A stretch of 64,000 bases of DNA from NCBI GenBank assembly GCA_903840265.1, contig CAIMFH010000185.1, positions 1 to 64,000 on the forward strand. Reading direction: 5' to 3'. Source of the stretch: an uncultured Schlesneria sp. Its GTDB lineage: Bacteria > Planctomycetota > Planctomycetia > Planctomycetales > Planctomycetaceae. Positions within the stretch are counted from its first letter, which is position 1. Each line of letters begins with the position of its first letter. The position numbers and the translations under genes were made by a program. Below the pieces are notes generated by a model. The model had not been told where the DNA came from. It was given only the letters and a program-made list of their open reading frames with translations, and made no database searches. Shown here piece by piece: positions 9,557-17,821 of this stretch.

Positions 9557-12196
9557 TTACTTCGCTGGCTCGATCATCACCGGCGTCTGTTCGGCGTTGA
9601 CGCGTGATTGTGCTGATTCGAGCTGTGTTTTGAGATAGTCGAACAGCTCTTGGGCAGTCAGATGCAGATCGCGATTCGTATCGGCGGCACCTTGGATCGC
9701 TTCGGCCAAAGTCCAGGCAAACAAGCTGCGACCTTTTTCATCCCAAGTTCGCGATTGCTGACCCTGGTCGCACGAAATGATCACGGTGGTCGACTTCAGC
9801 GGCGTCTTGAGGCTATCGAGCAACGCCTTGCCTGCCAGTTGTCGTTTGACATCTTTACCGGTGCCGGGCGGTGTCACGTCCAGGATCAGGATTCTATCGT
9901 TTGCCGGACATTCGTTCAGCTTTTCGGCCAGCCAATCGAGTGACACGCCGGTATTGGCCATGTTGTCCAGACGGAAGTCCTTCGGGGCCAGGTAGACGGT
10001 CTTGTCATCGCCCTGATAGGCATGGCCTGAAATGGAGATCAACACCTGCATTTGCGGGCGTGCGCTACTGAGTGTTTCGGTGAGTTGTCTCTCCCAGTCC
10101 TTACGAGTCCCATCGACGATGAGCGCGCCCCGCTGATCGGAAACGGCATAGCGCGACAATAGCGCCGACTGGACGAGCCTCGCATCATTGAGAGCTGTCT
10201 TCAAAGGGGAGAGCGATGAATCGGTGTAGGATTGAGTGCCCAGCACGACGGTCCAGCGATCCGTCTGCGCGGGGCGTCGGGCGTCGATGGTGGTGGCGGT
10301 CAACGCTCCGTCAGGCATCTCAGAGTAGGCAACTCGCACGTTATCGAACTGTCGCAGATCCGCTAGCTTGACCTTGTCGAGAGCCAACGTGATTTCGGTC
10401 TTGGTGTCCGTGGTCAGCGTATGCCGCTCACCGTTGGCGAGTGAAACGGTCAGTTCATTCGTCTTGGGGTCAACGGATTGCACGGCACCATCGAACTGCT
10501 GACTGCGGGTCGCAGTGACCTCCACAATTTCGGTATCGTGCTGGATCGAGACGCGATCGCCTGGCTTCAGTGCGGCAGCGGTCAGCGGCATATTCTCAGC
10601 GGTGGTCGAACCATTGATCGAGACCTTGCACTTGGCATCGACCGGCAGCTTCAGGGAACTGGCTGCCGCACCCTGGCCAATCTGGATCGAGAGGATCGCC
10701 TGATCGGGATCGTAGCCGGCAACCGATCCGACCGTCGTGACGACGCGCCGTGCGTTCAATGAATTGAGCACACGTCCACGGGTTTGACCCGGTTCCGACA
10801 AGTGGGTGATGTCCAGTCGATCGCCGTGCTGCAGGTCGCGCAGTTCGATCGTCTGGCCATTCAATTTCATCACGGCACTCTTGGGGACTCGCACTGGCAG
10901 GTCATCGCGCGTGTTCCCTTCTTCCATCGACAGAATCAGCCGCGAATCATGCAGCAGTAGTTCTTTCAGCGTGCCATGCGTCGGGACCGGCCGGTCGACA
11001 ATCATGTTCACCACTAAATCCGACTGATTCTTGTCGACATCCATCTCGACATGATCGCCCGGCTTCAATTCGCGCAGCAGGATGTTCTTCTTGTCGTTCA
11101 GCAGGAAGATGCGTTGTTTGCGAGGCACCTTGAATGGTTCGAGTGCTCCGGTGTTCAAATCCTGCACGACGAATTCGTTTTTGTCGCCGTTCACTTCGCG
11201 AATCAGCCCATGCGCCTTTTGGCCGGGGCCTTGGTTCGCTTTGGAATCCGGCCACAGCATCAGACCGCTCATCAGGACCGAGGCTCCTAGAGCCGCGGCT
11301 GCCATGTAGGTGCGCCGATTGTTGTTCTTGCTCGGTTCGTCCAAGACCATCTCGCCGGTTTGCCCACCGACGAGTTTAAGATCGATCTGCAGATCGGACA
11401 GTGCTTCGTCTGCAGTCTTGTATCGCAGGGCCTGATCTTTTTGAGTCAGCTTTTGCACGACCTTTGCCAAGTCGGGAGGGACCCCTTCCAGAACACGACC
11501 GATTTCGGGCAGTCTTCGATCCGGGGCGGCGTGCCACATCATCCAGGCGACCTGCTGGTTGCGTCCTTTCGCATTCAGACCCGGGAACAGCTCTTCGAAG
11601 TTTCCGCCGCACATCAGGTCGTACGCTGAGAAACCGAGCGAGTACAGATCGCTGGCCGGGCCGACATCGCCGAAGTCATCGGACACCGTTTCCGGCGCCA
11701 TGTACTTGGTCGTGCCCTTCAGCAGGCTGCCATCGACGGTGGCGACACGACAGGCCAGACCAAAGTCACCCAGTTTGACGCGGCGTCGCGCATCGATCAT
11801 CAGGTTGCCCGGCTTGATGTCGCCGTGGATCACCCCTTGAGCGTGGAGGTACTTGAGAGCTCGCAAGACATGAGCCAGGGTGGCTCGCAACGCCCGCAGA
11901 TCGATCTGGCGCCCCGACAATCGCTCGGCCAGACTCGACTGCATCAGTTCCATCACCAGCCAACCTCGTTCTTTGACGATGTCGAAGATGGTGACAATGT
12001 TGGGATGCTGCAGAGACGCCAGCAACTGGGCTTCCTGCCAGAAACGCTCCAGTCGCTTGGGGTCGTCGACAAATTCCTGGTGCAGTTGCTTGATCGCGAC
12101 TTCGCGACCGAGTTCGGTATCTCGAGCTCGATAAACAGTTGCAAAGCTGCCCGAGCCGATTTTTTCGAGAATCTTATAACGCGTATCGAGCGACAC
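9557..12196 (-). CDS. Ser/Thr protein kinase with membrane anchor, beta-repeat region and caspase-like domain
   Basis: 879 residues. Residues 7-270 form a Hanks-type kinase: Gly loop GSGSFATV, Lys36 in VAIK, Glu55, catalytic HGD at 124-126 (His-Gly-Asp in place of HRD), DFG at 144-146 and APE at 167-169. A single membrane helix lies at about 296-315. Residues about 330-640 hold roughly four beta-rich repeats, each with a 'lkpGDhV' element (ELKPGDHV, DLQHGDRL, ALKPGDRV, DLRQFDNV), resembling DUF5666/OB-like modules. Residues about 645-870 look like a caspase (peptidase C14) fold: VVLGTQSY start, SISGHA with His725, and ILDVTPPG where the family has DxC. The Cys is replaced by Thr775, so proteolysis is unlikely. 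The kinase looks active; the C-terminal part would be extracytoplasmic and may be a sensor. Confidence 0.88.
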   Translation of the reverse strand: MSLDTRYKILEKIGSGSFATVYRARDTELGREVAIKQLHQEFVDDPKRLERFWQEAQLLASLQHPNIVTIFDIVKERGWLVMELMQSSLAERLSGRQIDLRALRATLAHVLRALKYLHAQGVIHGDIKPGNLMIDARRRVKLGDFGLACRVATVDGSLLKGTTKYMAPETVSDDFGDVGPASDLYSLGFSAYDLMCGGNFEELFPGLNAKGRNQQVAWMMWHAAPDRRLPEIGRVLEGVPPDLAKVVQKLTQKDQALRYKTADEALSDLQIDLKLVGGQTGEMVLDEPSKNNNRRTYMAAAALGASVLMSGLMLWPDSKANQGPGQKAHGLIREVNGDKNEFVVQDLNTGALEPFKVPRKQRIFLLNDKKNILLRELKPGDHVEMDVDKNQSDLVVNMIVDRPVPTHGTLKELLLHDSRLILSMEEGNTRDDLPVRVPKSAVMKLNGQTIELRDLQHGDRLDITHLSEPGQTRGRVLNSLNARRVVTTVGSVAGYDPDQAILSIQIGQGAAASSLKLPVDAKCKVSINGSTTAENMPLTAAALKPGDRVSIQHDTEIVEVTATRSQQFDGAVQSVDPKTNELTVSLANGERHTLTTDTKTEITLALDKVKLADLRQFDNVRVAYSEMPDGALTATTIDARRPAQTDRWTVVLGTQSYTDSSLSPLKTALNDARLVQSALLSRYAVSDQRGALIVDGTRKDWERQLTETLSSARPQMQVLISISGHAYQGDDKTVYLAPKDFRLDNMANTGVSLDWLAEKLNECPANDRILILDVTPPGTGKDVKRQLAGKALLDSLKTPLKSTTVIISCDQGQQSRTWDEKGRSLFAWTLAEAIQGAADTNRDLHLTAQELFDYLKTQLESAQSRVNAEQTPVMIEPAK

Positions 12197-12474
12197 AATC
12201 TGATCTCACGAAGCCGTCAATTCTGGTTGCTGTCCCGCAAGAATGAAGCATCCGAGCGTTTGGTTCAAGCTGTCTAACGAATTCGCGAGGGATTTCGCAA
12301 CATCGCGGTCGGTTTGGGCAGACTTAGGGACCGTTCTTGAGATGACAGGGCGCAATTTTGGGCACTGAAATTATCAGCGAAGCCTTTGATTGAACCGTAT
12401 TTCTTGATCAAAGACACGGCTTTGTCGAGGACTCCAAAACCGTGGCACACGATCATCTGGCAGTCAAGAATGCA

Positions 12475-13644
12475 CTACTTCTGCTCGGATAGCAGCTTTC
12501 TGGTGGCCAGCAGTTCTCGTGTGAAGCCTTCGACGATGTTGGGCGTTCCGCCACCGGGAAGGACTTCCCACGTGTAGGTTTCCACCTCCAAGTGGGGGGC
12601 ATAGTCAAGTTCGGGGATGACCGCCAGCGCTTTCTTTAGCTCGCCGCGGGTCGTCCCCAGCGGGCCCAGGTGTTCGGCGTCGACGGGGACGTGGAAGTGA
12701 ACTCGCCACATCGGGGCGTCTCGAAAATCGGCGGGTGGGGTCGATGCGAGCGGTTCGTCGAGATCGACTTGTCGTACGATCGAGCCTGATTTGGTGCGTG
12801 CAAACGTCTGATGCAGATAGCGGGGTTCGACGTATCGGGCGAGGGCCGTGCGTGCGGCGGCGTTGCTGCCGGGATTGGCAATCTCGATCGCGCAGGTGAT
12901 GTGGACTTTGTTGATGCGGATCTGGGCCGCCGTCAGCGAGCGGATCGAAGCGGCCACGTCCTCGAATTCGACGGCCTGATGACAGACATCGTAGCAAACA
13001 CCCAGGTGGGTCTGGACGACATCCAACGCGCCGGCGTCGGCGGCTCGTTCGCGAAGGCGGGCGAAGAACTGCAGGGTCTCGTCGGTGGTCTCGATCACGC
13101 AGAAGGGTTCGGGTTCGATCGCCAGGCGAATGAGCTTGCCTGTTTCCGCGTGCAGGCGGTCCAAGCCGCGGGCGAGTTCAATCAATTGGTCCGCGCAGCG
13201 ATCAGCGAAGTCCGTGGGATGTTCGAATGGTTTGAAGCCCAGCGGCACCGTCGAGATGCTCCCTTCCGCTCCGGCGGGTAACAGAGCCGCGAGGACGCGG
13301 GCACAGCCCAACGTGTATTGCAGCCGATTGGGAGCGGTCCAGTCGGGGAGGTAGACGTTCTCTTTGACTCGTGCCGAGTGAAAATCGCCGTAGGGAAACG
13401 CATTCAGCGTGTAGCAGGTCAGGCCTCGTCGAGCGAGCCCCTCGCCGAATTGGCGAACGGCGTCGGGCGAGGCGTCAAGTTCCTGAATTACCGGGGCCGC
13501 CAGCCACAACCCGGCGGCCAGGTCGTGACCGTATCCCTGTTTGATCGGCAGCGTAAATCGATCCAGCCCGTCTTCGACTTCCGCGACAGATCGACCGGGG
13601 TGAACATTGGTGCAGTAACTTAGTGGTAAAGAACTAATCGTCAT
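12475..13644 (-). CDS. eboE: EboE-like TIM-barrel metabolite-traffic protein
   Basis: 389 residues, soluble, with ATG at 13644. The N-terminus SLPLSYCTNVHPGRSVAEVE and the block TCYTLNAFPYGDFH match the EboE family, a sugar-phosphate isomerase/epimerase-like (xylose isomerase-type) TIM barrel encoded in ebo clusters. Those clusters are linked to moving secondary metabolites or precursors to the periplasm. Barrel signatures include LAIEPEPFCVIETTDE, HLGVCYDVCHQAVEF and a C-terminal HLEVETYTWEVLPGG. The other ebo genes (UbiA-like prenyltransferase, EboA, EboC and so on) are not in this window, so it stands alone between the kinase and the sigma factor. The family call is fairly secure; its role here is not. 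Confidence 0.78.
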   Translation of the reverse strand: MTISSLPLSYCTNVHPGRSVAEVEDGLDRFTLPIKQGYGHDLAAGLWLAAPVIQELDASPDAVRQFGEGLARRGLTCYTLNAFPYGDFHSARVKENVYLPDWTAPNRLQYTLGCARVLAALLPAGAEGSISTVPLGFKPFEHPTDFADRCADQLIELARGLDRLHAETGKLIRLAIEPEPFCVIETTDETLQFFARLRERAADAGALDVVQTHLGVCYDVCHQAVEFEDVAASIRSLTAAQIRINKVHITCAIEIANPGSNAAARTALARYVEPRYLHQTFARTKSGSIVRQVDLDEPLASTPPADFRDAPMWRVHFHVPVDAEHLGPLGTTRGELKKALAVIPELDYAPHLEVETYTWEVLPGGGTPNIVEGFTRELLATRKLLSEQK

Positions 13645-13965
13645 TGGAGTGTTACGGCCTTTGTGGCGGGTTGATGAGGCTGTTTTTCAGATGGTGTGTC
13701 AGGTCCCTGAGTCTTCGCAGGGTATGGTGCCAGGTTGCAAGACCAGGCCCTTCCCAAAGCATCAAGGACGAGCCACCCAAACCGGCTCGACCGCGGCATT
13801 TCGATTCTGGTTCGATTCCGGGAGGGAGGGTGATTATACTCTCGGGACAACCGGGCCACGACCGCCATCGGCAACGAAAGTGAAGAACTTAGGGCGTGGT
13901 TCGGCGTTCCATGTGCAATCGCAGATTCCGTCGAGCTGGCGCTGGCTCTCAGAGATTTTTCGTCC
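13645..13965. other. Intergenic region between eboE and the ECF sigma gene
   Basis: 321 bp between divergent genes. No coding frame with a convincing start or composition is visible on either strand, and no repeat is shared with the rest of the window. It must hold promoters for both neighbours, but I cannot single out -35/-10 boxes reliably. Confidence 0.5.
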
Positions 13966-14613
13966 GTGCCAACACAGATCAAACCAGGATCCCCTGTCGA
14001 AGACTCAGGTTACCTGCATGATCCCGAAGTGCAATTGATGCTTCGGGCCAAGCAAGGTGATGAAGGTGCGTTTACGCAGTTGGTCAAAGCGTATCAAGAC
14101 CGGCTGACAAACATCTTCTATCACATGCTGCAAAGTCAGGAAGCGGCCGAAGATCTGGCTCAAGATGTGTTCCTGCGGATCTATCGAGCCCGCCACGGTT
14201 ACCAGCCGACTGCGCGGTTTTCGACGTGGTTGTTCCGGATTGCGAATAACCTGGCCAGCAATTCACGCCGGGCAAAGGGACGTCGCAAAGAAGTGAATCT
14301 GGCCGGCACCGAATCGGGGCCGCTGGGCGTTCGGCCGACCGAACAACTCGCTACGGAAAAATCGGGACTGATGCCGAATCGACAGTTGGATCGGCGGGAA
14401 TTGCAGGCTGTGGTGCAACAGGCGATGGAACAGTTGAACGAGCGACAGCGGATGGCTGTCCTGCTGCACAAATATGAAGAAATGAGCTACGAAGATATTG
14501 CCGACGCGATGGAATTGACGTCCACAGCGGTGAAGTCGCTGTTGTCGCGAGCCCGCGAAAACCTGCGGATCGTGTTAGAGCCCTATATGCAGATGGGGAA
14601 AGAGGCCAAGTAA
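13966..14613 (+). CDS. ECF-type RNA polymerase sigma factor
   Basis: 215 residues with GTG start. Region 2 is clear: GDEGAFTQLVKAYQDRLTNI, then QEAAEDLAQDVFLRIYRARH and FSTWLFRIANNLASNSRRAK. A linker of about 55 residues leads to region 4: QAMEQLNERQRMAVLLHKYE, then MSYEDIADAMELTSTAVKSL with the helix-turn-helix. There is no region 1.2 or 3, so this is an extracytoplasmic-function sigma factor. The next gene, 205 bp downstream, encodes a membrane protein with an anti-sigma-like N-terminus, the usual arrangement for a regulated pair. No strong Shine-Dalgarno precedes the GTG; the next in-frame ATG at 14038 would cut the first 24 residues before region 2. Confidence 0.93.
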   Translation: MPTQIKPGSPVEDSGYLHDPEVQLMLRAKQGDEGAFTQLVKAYQDRLTNIFYHMLQSQEAAEDLAQDVFLRIYRARHGYQPTARFSTWLFRIANNLASNSRRAKGRRKEVNLAGTESGPLGVRPTEQLATEKSGLMPNRQLDRRELQAVVQQAMEQLNERQRMAVLLHKYEEMSYEDIADAMELTSTAVKSLLSRARENLRIVLEPYMQMGKEAK

Positions 14614-14625
14614 TCACCAGTGAAT

Positions 14626-14690
14626 CCTCGAATCCGTGATTTCGAGGTTCAAATAGCAGATTTCAGATCTCAAATCTAAAATTTGAGATC
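14626..14690 (+). repeat. Two hairpins between sigma and anti-sigma genes
   Basis: CCTCGAA (14626-14632) pairs with TTCGAGG (14641-14647). Further on, GATCTCAAAT (14666-14675) pairs with ATTTGAGATC (14681-14690), a perfect 10-bp stem. Neither is followed by a clean T-run. A third short stem, ACGAGA/TCTCGT, follows near 14697-14712. They may adjust expression of the two genes relative to each other. Confidence 0.55.
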
Positions 14691-14818
14691 ACAAAAACGA
14701 GACAATTCTCGTCGAGTCGGGTTCATACAGAGAAGGATCAAAGACAACATCGAGTCGAGATGATTGGCCGCCCCGTTGTTGGGCGATGCCAGTTGAGACT
14801 CGTCAGCGACCGCGAATC

Positions 14819-16441
14819 ATGGAAAAAACACTTCGACTTTCTGCCGAGCAGCGCGAAGATCTGGTGGCTTATCTGGACGGTGAATTGCCGGACACAAAGT
14901 CACAGTCGATCGATCAGGTGTTGGCGCGCAGTGAAGTGGCACGGCACGAAGTGGAAGCCCTGGCTCGCACCTGGGAAATGCTCGACGTTTTGCCGACCCC
15001 CAAGGCACCACCCGAATTTACCGAGCGGACTATGACCACCTTAAAGGTGGGTGAAACTCCGTTCGATGTGACTCAGCAGGCTTGGTTCAATCCGCTGAAA
15101 CGTGCTGGTGTGGCTGTCGTCTGGCTGGTGGCGCTGGGTCTGTCGGGATGGCTGGGCTATCAGATCACGAATGTCTGGATCGCCAACCCCAGCCAGCAAC
15201 TGCTGGCCAACCTGCCGATCGTGCAGAAGATTGATCAGTATAAAGAGGTCGAGTCGATCGATTTCCTCGACAAGCTGCAGAAGAGTCGTCTGTTCGAAGA
15301 CTCGACCGGCGAGTCGACGCCAGTCGATAACAAGAGTCTGCAGGAACGGCATCAGCAGATCGTCAAGATGTCGCAAATCGAACGCGATCGCTTGCAACGA
15401 AATCTGAACATTTTCCAGCAACTCAATCCCGACCAGCAAAGCCAGTATCGGCAGCTCAGCGAGCAACTCGACGAAAACAAAAAAGGGGGCGGGAACCTTT
15501 CCAGCCTGCTGCAGACCTACACCGCCTGGCTGCAGACACTGACACCCGGCCAGCGGGAATCGTTGCGTTCGGAAGCCGACAGCTCGCGCAAGTTTGCGAT
15601 TGTTCAGAAGATCAAGGAGGAACAGTTCCGCAAGTTCGAAACCGTTTCCAGCGACTTGCCGGATTGGGATCCTTCGATGCTGCGACAGGGTCGACAATTA
15701 TTGTCGGTTCCCGAACTGACGGCGATCATGAAAGCCCTCTCGGCTGATTTGCCGGAGGAGCAGCAAGTGAAAATCGATAGCGCGGTGCGACCGGATCAGT
15801 GTGTGGAAGTGTTGCGTCGCAGCATCGGACGGGCGTCGGAGCCCGAGAGCTGGCCATCGGCGACGATTCAAAATCAGATCCTCGATTCACTGTCTCTTCC
15901 GCTGAAGACGTGGATGAAGCGTAATCCCGCCATGCAACGCGAACGCACGGTCGGAATGCTGATCATGAGCGTGCTGCATGCGTACGAGGACGGGCGACCG
16001 AAGTGGCCGAACGAATCGGAATTGAATCAGGTTCTGAATTCATTGGATGAGAACGAGCGGGCTCGAATCGAGAAGGAGCCGCCGGACGAACGGCAGCACG
16101 ATCTGCAACGTCGTTACTTTGGAGAGCACGAGCGACACCGTCACCAACTGCAACATCAACTTGGACAGCTAATGGGCGATGTCGGCGTTCATCCGCCACC
16201 GCCGCCACCGCGCGGTCCCAACGATCCGCAGGGTCCACGTGGCGAGCGGGGACCCGGACCTGGCCGTGGCGGACGCGGCCCTGGATTCGGCCCCGGTCCA
16301 GGACCGGGCGAGCGAGGTGGTCCCGGTCCAGGTGACAGAGGTGGCCCTGGTGAACGAGGTGATCGTCCGCCACCGCGACCCGATGGCCGTGGTGGCGACA
16401 GACCGCCTCGTGACGGTCGAGATGACCGGCCGCCCCAGTAG
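14819..16441 (+). CDS. Putative membrane anti-sigma factor with collagen-like Pro/Gly tail
   Basis: 540 residues from the ATG at 14819. The first 60 residues (LSAEQREDLVAYLDGELPDT and the following helices) have the layout of an anti-sigma N-terminal domain, though without the zinc-binding His/Cys of the ZAS motif. One membrane helix lies at about 81-103 (VAVVWLVALGLSGWLGYQI). The extracytoplasmic part is helical and charged, with many Gln/Arg/Glu, suggesting a coiled coil. The last 75 residues (DNA from about 16195) are almost entirely Gly, Pro, Arg and Asp in short GPG/RGG/GER-type steps, collagen-like and probably disordered. It lies directly after the ECF sigma gene, so a partner role is inferred from context. 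The tail is unusual for this family. Confidence 0.75.
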   Translation: MEKTLRLSAEQREDLVAYLDGELPDTKSQSIDQVLARSEVARHEVEALARTWEMLDVLPTPKAPPEFTERTMTTLKVGETPFDVTQQAWFNPLKRAGVAVVWLVALGLSGWLGYQITNVWIANPSQQLLANLPIVQKIDQYKEVESIDFLDKLQKSRLFEDSTGESTPVDNKSLQERHQQIVKMSQIERDRLQRNLNIFQQLNPDQQSQYRQLSEQLDENKKGGGNLSSLLQTYTAWLQTLTPGQRESLRSEADSSRKFAIVQKIKEEQFRKFETVSSDLPDWDPSMLRQGRQLLSVPELTAIMKALSADLPEEQQVKIDSAVRPDQCVEVLRRSIGRASEPESWPSATIQNQILDSLSLPLKTWMKRNPAMQRERTVGMLIMSVLHAYEDGRPKWPNESELNQVLNSLDENERARIEKEPPDERQHDLQRRYFGEHERHRHQLQHQLGQLMGDVGVHPPPPPPRGPNDPQGPRGERGPGPGRGGRGPGFGPGPGPGERGGPGPGDRGGPGERGDRPPPRPDGRGGDRPPRDGRDDRPPQ

Positions 16442-16476
16442 TTGGCAAACGATTCCCCCTATCGCAGAGTTGCCTT

Positions 16477-17190
16477 ATGTTCCGGATGTCTTTCGCCGTT
16501 CTGACGTTGGCGGTCTCCGTATACATCGCCAGCGCGTGTCAGGCACATGCCGAAGAGCCTGCGAAAGAGCTGCTGGGATTGCCGCTGGTCTTTCAAGATG
16601 ATTTCGAAATGGGCGACCCGGCGACTCGCTGGGAACCGAGCGATCCGAAGGCCTGGAAACTGACTGAACAGAACGGCAATAAGGTCTGGAGCCAGTTTCA
16701 GCATATCGTGACGCAAACACCTGTCCGTTCGCCGTTCAACCGATCCGTCGCGAAGGACGTGGTTGTTGGCAGTTGCGTGCTGGATGTGAAACTGCAATCG
16801 ACCGCTCGTGACTATCCTCATCGGTCATTGTGTCTCTTCTTCGGCTATCAGGATCCTGCGCACCTGTACTATGTGCATCTGGGGCAGAAGACCGACGATA
16901 ACGCGAACCAGATTTTCATTGTGAACAATGCACCTCGCACCAAGATCTCGACCAAGACGACGGACGGGACAAAGTGGGACAATGAATGGCATCATGTGCG
17001 CGTTGTTCGAGATGTCGAGAGCGGCAAGATCGATGTCTTTTTCGATAACATGAAAGAACCGGTGATGACGGCGGTCGATAAGACGTTTACGTGGGGGCAG
17101 GTTGGCATCGGTTCGTTTGACGACACCGGCAATTTCGACAATGTGCTGGTCTATGGCAACAAGGTTTCGCGCCCGGCCAAGAATCCGTAA
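16477..17190 (+). CDS. Exported LamG/DUF1080-like beta-sandwich protein
   Basis: 237 residues. Residues 1-25 are a signal peptide ending AHA before EEPAKE. The rest is a single concanavalin-like beta-sandwich of the DUF1080/LamG type: VFQDDFEMGDPATRWEPSD at the start, VGSCVLDVKLQ, YYVHLGQ, WHHVRVVRDVESGKIDVFFD and GQVGIGSFDDTGNFDNVLV at the end. Members of this fold in planctomycetes bind or cleave sugars; catalytic residues cannot be judged here. The gene begins 36 bp after the anti-sigma-like gene and 18 bp before the dgkA-like gene, so it is probably co-transcribed with both. A secreted glycan-binding protein is the safest reading. Confidence 0.75.
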   Translation: MFRMSFAVLTLAVSVYIASACQAHAEEPAKELLGLPLVFQDDFEMGDPATRWEPSDPKAWKLTEQNGNKVWSQFQHIVTQTPVRSPFNRSVAKDVVVGSCVLDVKLQSTARDYPHRSLCLFFGYQDPAHLYYVHLGQKTDDNANQIFIVNNAPRTKISTKTTDGTKWDNEWHHVRVVRDVESGKIDVFFDNMKEPVMTAVDKTFTWGQVGIGSFDDTGNFDNVLVYGNKVSRPAKNP

Positions 17191-17208
17191 CCGTTGGAAA
17201 TTGGTCTG

Positions 17209-17583
17209 ATGCGACAACCCAGCTTCTGGCGCAGCGTCTCTCATGCATGGGCCGGACTGGTCTATACGTTTCACACTCAACGAAACGCCCGTTGGCACAC
17301 AATCGCTGCACTCGCCGCGATCGCTCTGGCAAGCTGGCTGCAACTGGATGCAACTCGCTGGGCGATCCTGATTCTGACGATCGGAGCCGTCTGCGCGGGC
17401 GAGACGATCAATACGACCGTCGAAGCGCTAGTCGACCTGCTGTCCCCTGAATGGCACGAACGCGCGAAAGTAGCCAAGGATGTCTCGGCTGGGGCTGTCT
17501 TGCTGCTGGCGATCACCGCGATTGCTGTCGGGGCGTTGTTACTCGGTCCGCCGCTGTGGGCGAAGTTGTTCGCGGGTGGTTGA
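17209..17583 (+). CDS. dgkA: Diacylglycerol/undecaprenol kinase family membrane protein
   Basis: About 124 residues with three membrane helices, the normal size and topology of the prokaryotic DgkA family (PF01219). The signature GETINTTVEALVDLLSPEWH, followed by AKVAKDVSAGAVLL, carries the conserved Glu and Asn residues and the Lys-Asp pair that bind ATP-Mg. The enzyme phosphorylates diacylglycerol or undecaprenol at the cytoplasmic membrane and so recycles lipid carrier. The frame opens at TTG 17194, but ATG 17209 (MRQPSFWRSV) fits the family start. It is the last gene of the apparent sigma/anti-sigma operon. Diacylglycerol versus undecaprenol specificity cannot be settled from sequence alone. 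Confidence 0.88.
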   Translation: MRQPSFWRSVSHAWAGLVYTFHTQRNARWHTIAALAAIALASWLQLDATRWAILILTIGAVCAGETINTTVEALVDLLSPEWHERAKVAKDVSAGAVLLLAITAIAVGALLLGPPLWAKLFAGG

Positions 17584-17594
17584 GTTGCTGTCTT

Positions 17595-17729
17595 CTTTGG
17601 AGTGCTCCGGCTCGACGGAGCTTTGGCTTCAGTCAGCATGGTGGTGAGATCGCGAGTTGCCTCTCTGATGTATTGATGCCCATCACTGAACTGGAGCCAA
17701 AGCGGTGTCGAGCCACCACACTCCAAAAG
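17595..17729. repeat. Imperfect long inverted repeat (CTTTGGAGTG family)
   Basis: The left arm 17595-17628 (starting CTTTGGAGTG, ending CTTTGGCT) and the right arm 17695-17729 (starting AGCCAAAG, ending CACTCCAAAAG) are imperfect reverse complements over about 34 bp, with GGCTCGAC shared in the centre. A 66-bp loop separates them. No coding frame. This is one of several unrelated palindromic intergenic repeats in the window. Confidence 0.75.
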
Positions 17730-17821
17730 GAATGATTAGCGGCAGCTTGAATTGACAACGGATGCTAATCCGACATGCTGGCTGAGCGTTATCAGTCCCA
17801 GGGACGAAAAGCGGGCGAGCA

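Noticed and set aside
12274-12456. Minus-strand open frame of 60 codons between the kinase and eboE
   Set aside because: No ribosome binding site, no family resemblance, and too short to judge.
13800-13840. T-loop-like sequence GGTTCGATTCC suggesting a tRNA
   Set aside because: No matching anticodon arm, D arm or acceptor stem can be built around it.
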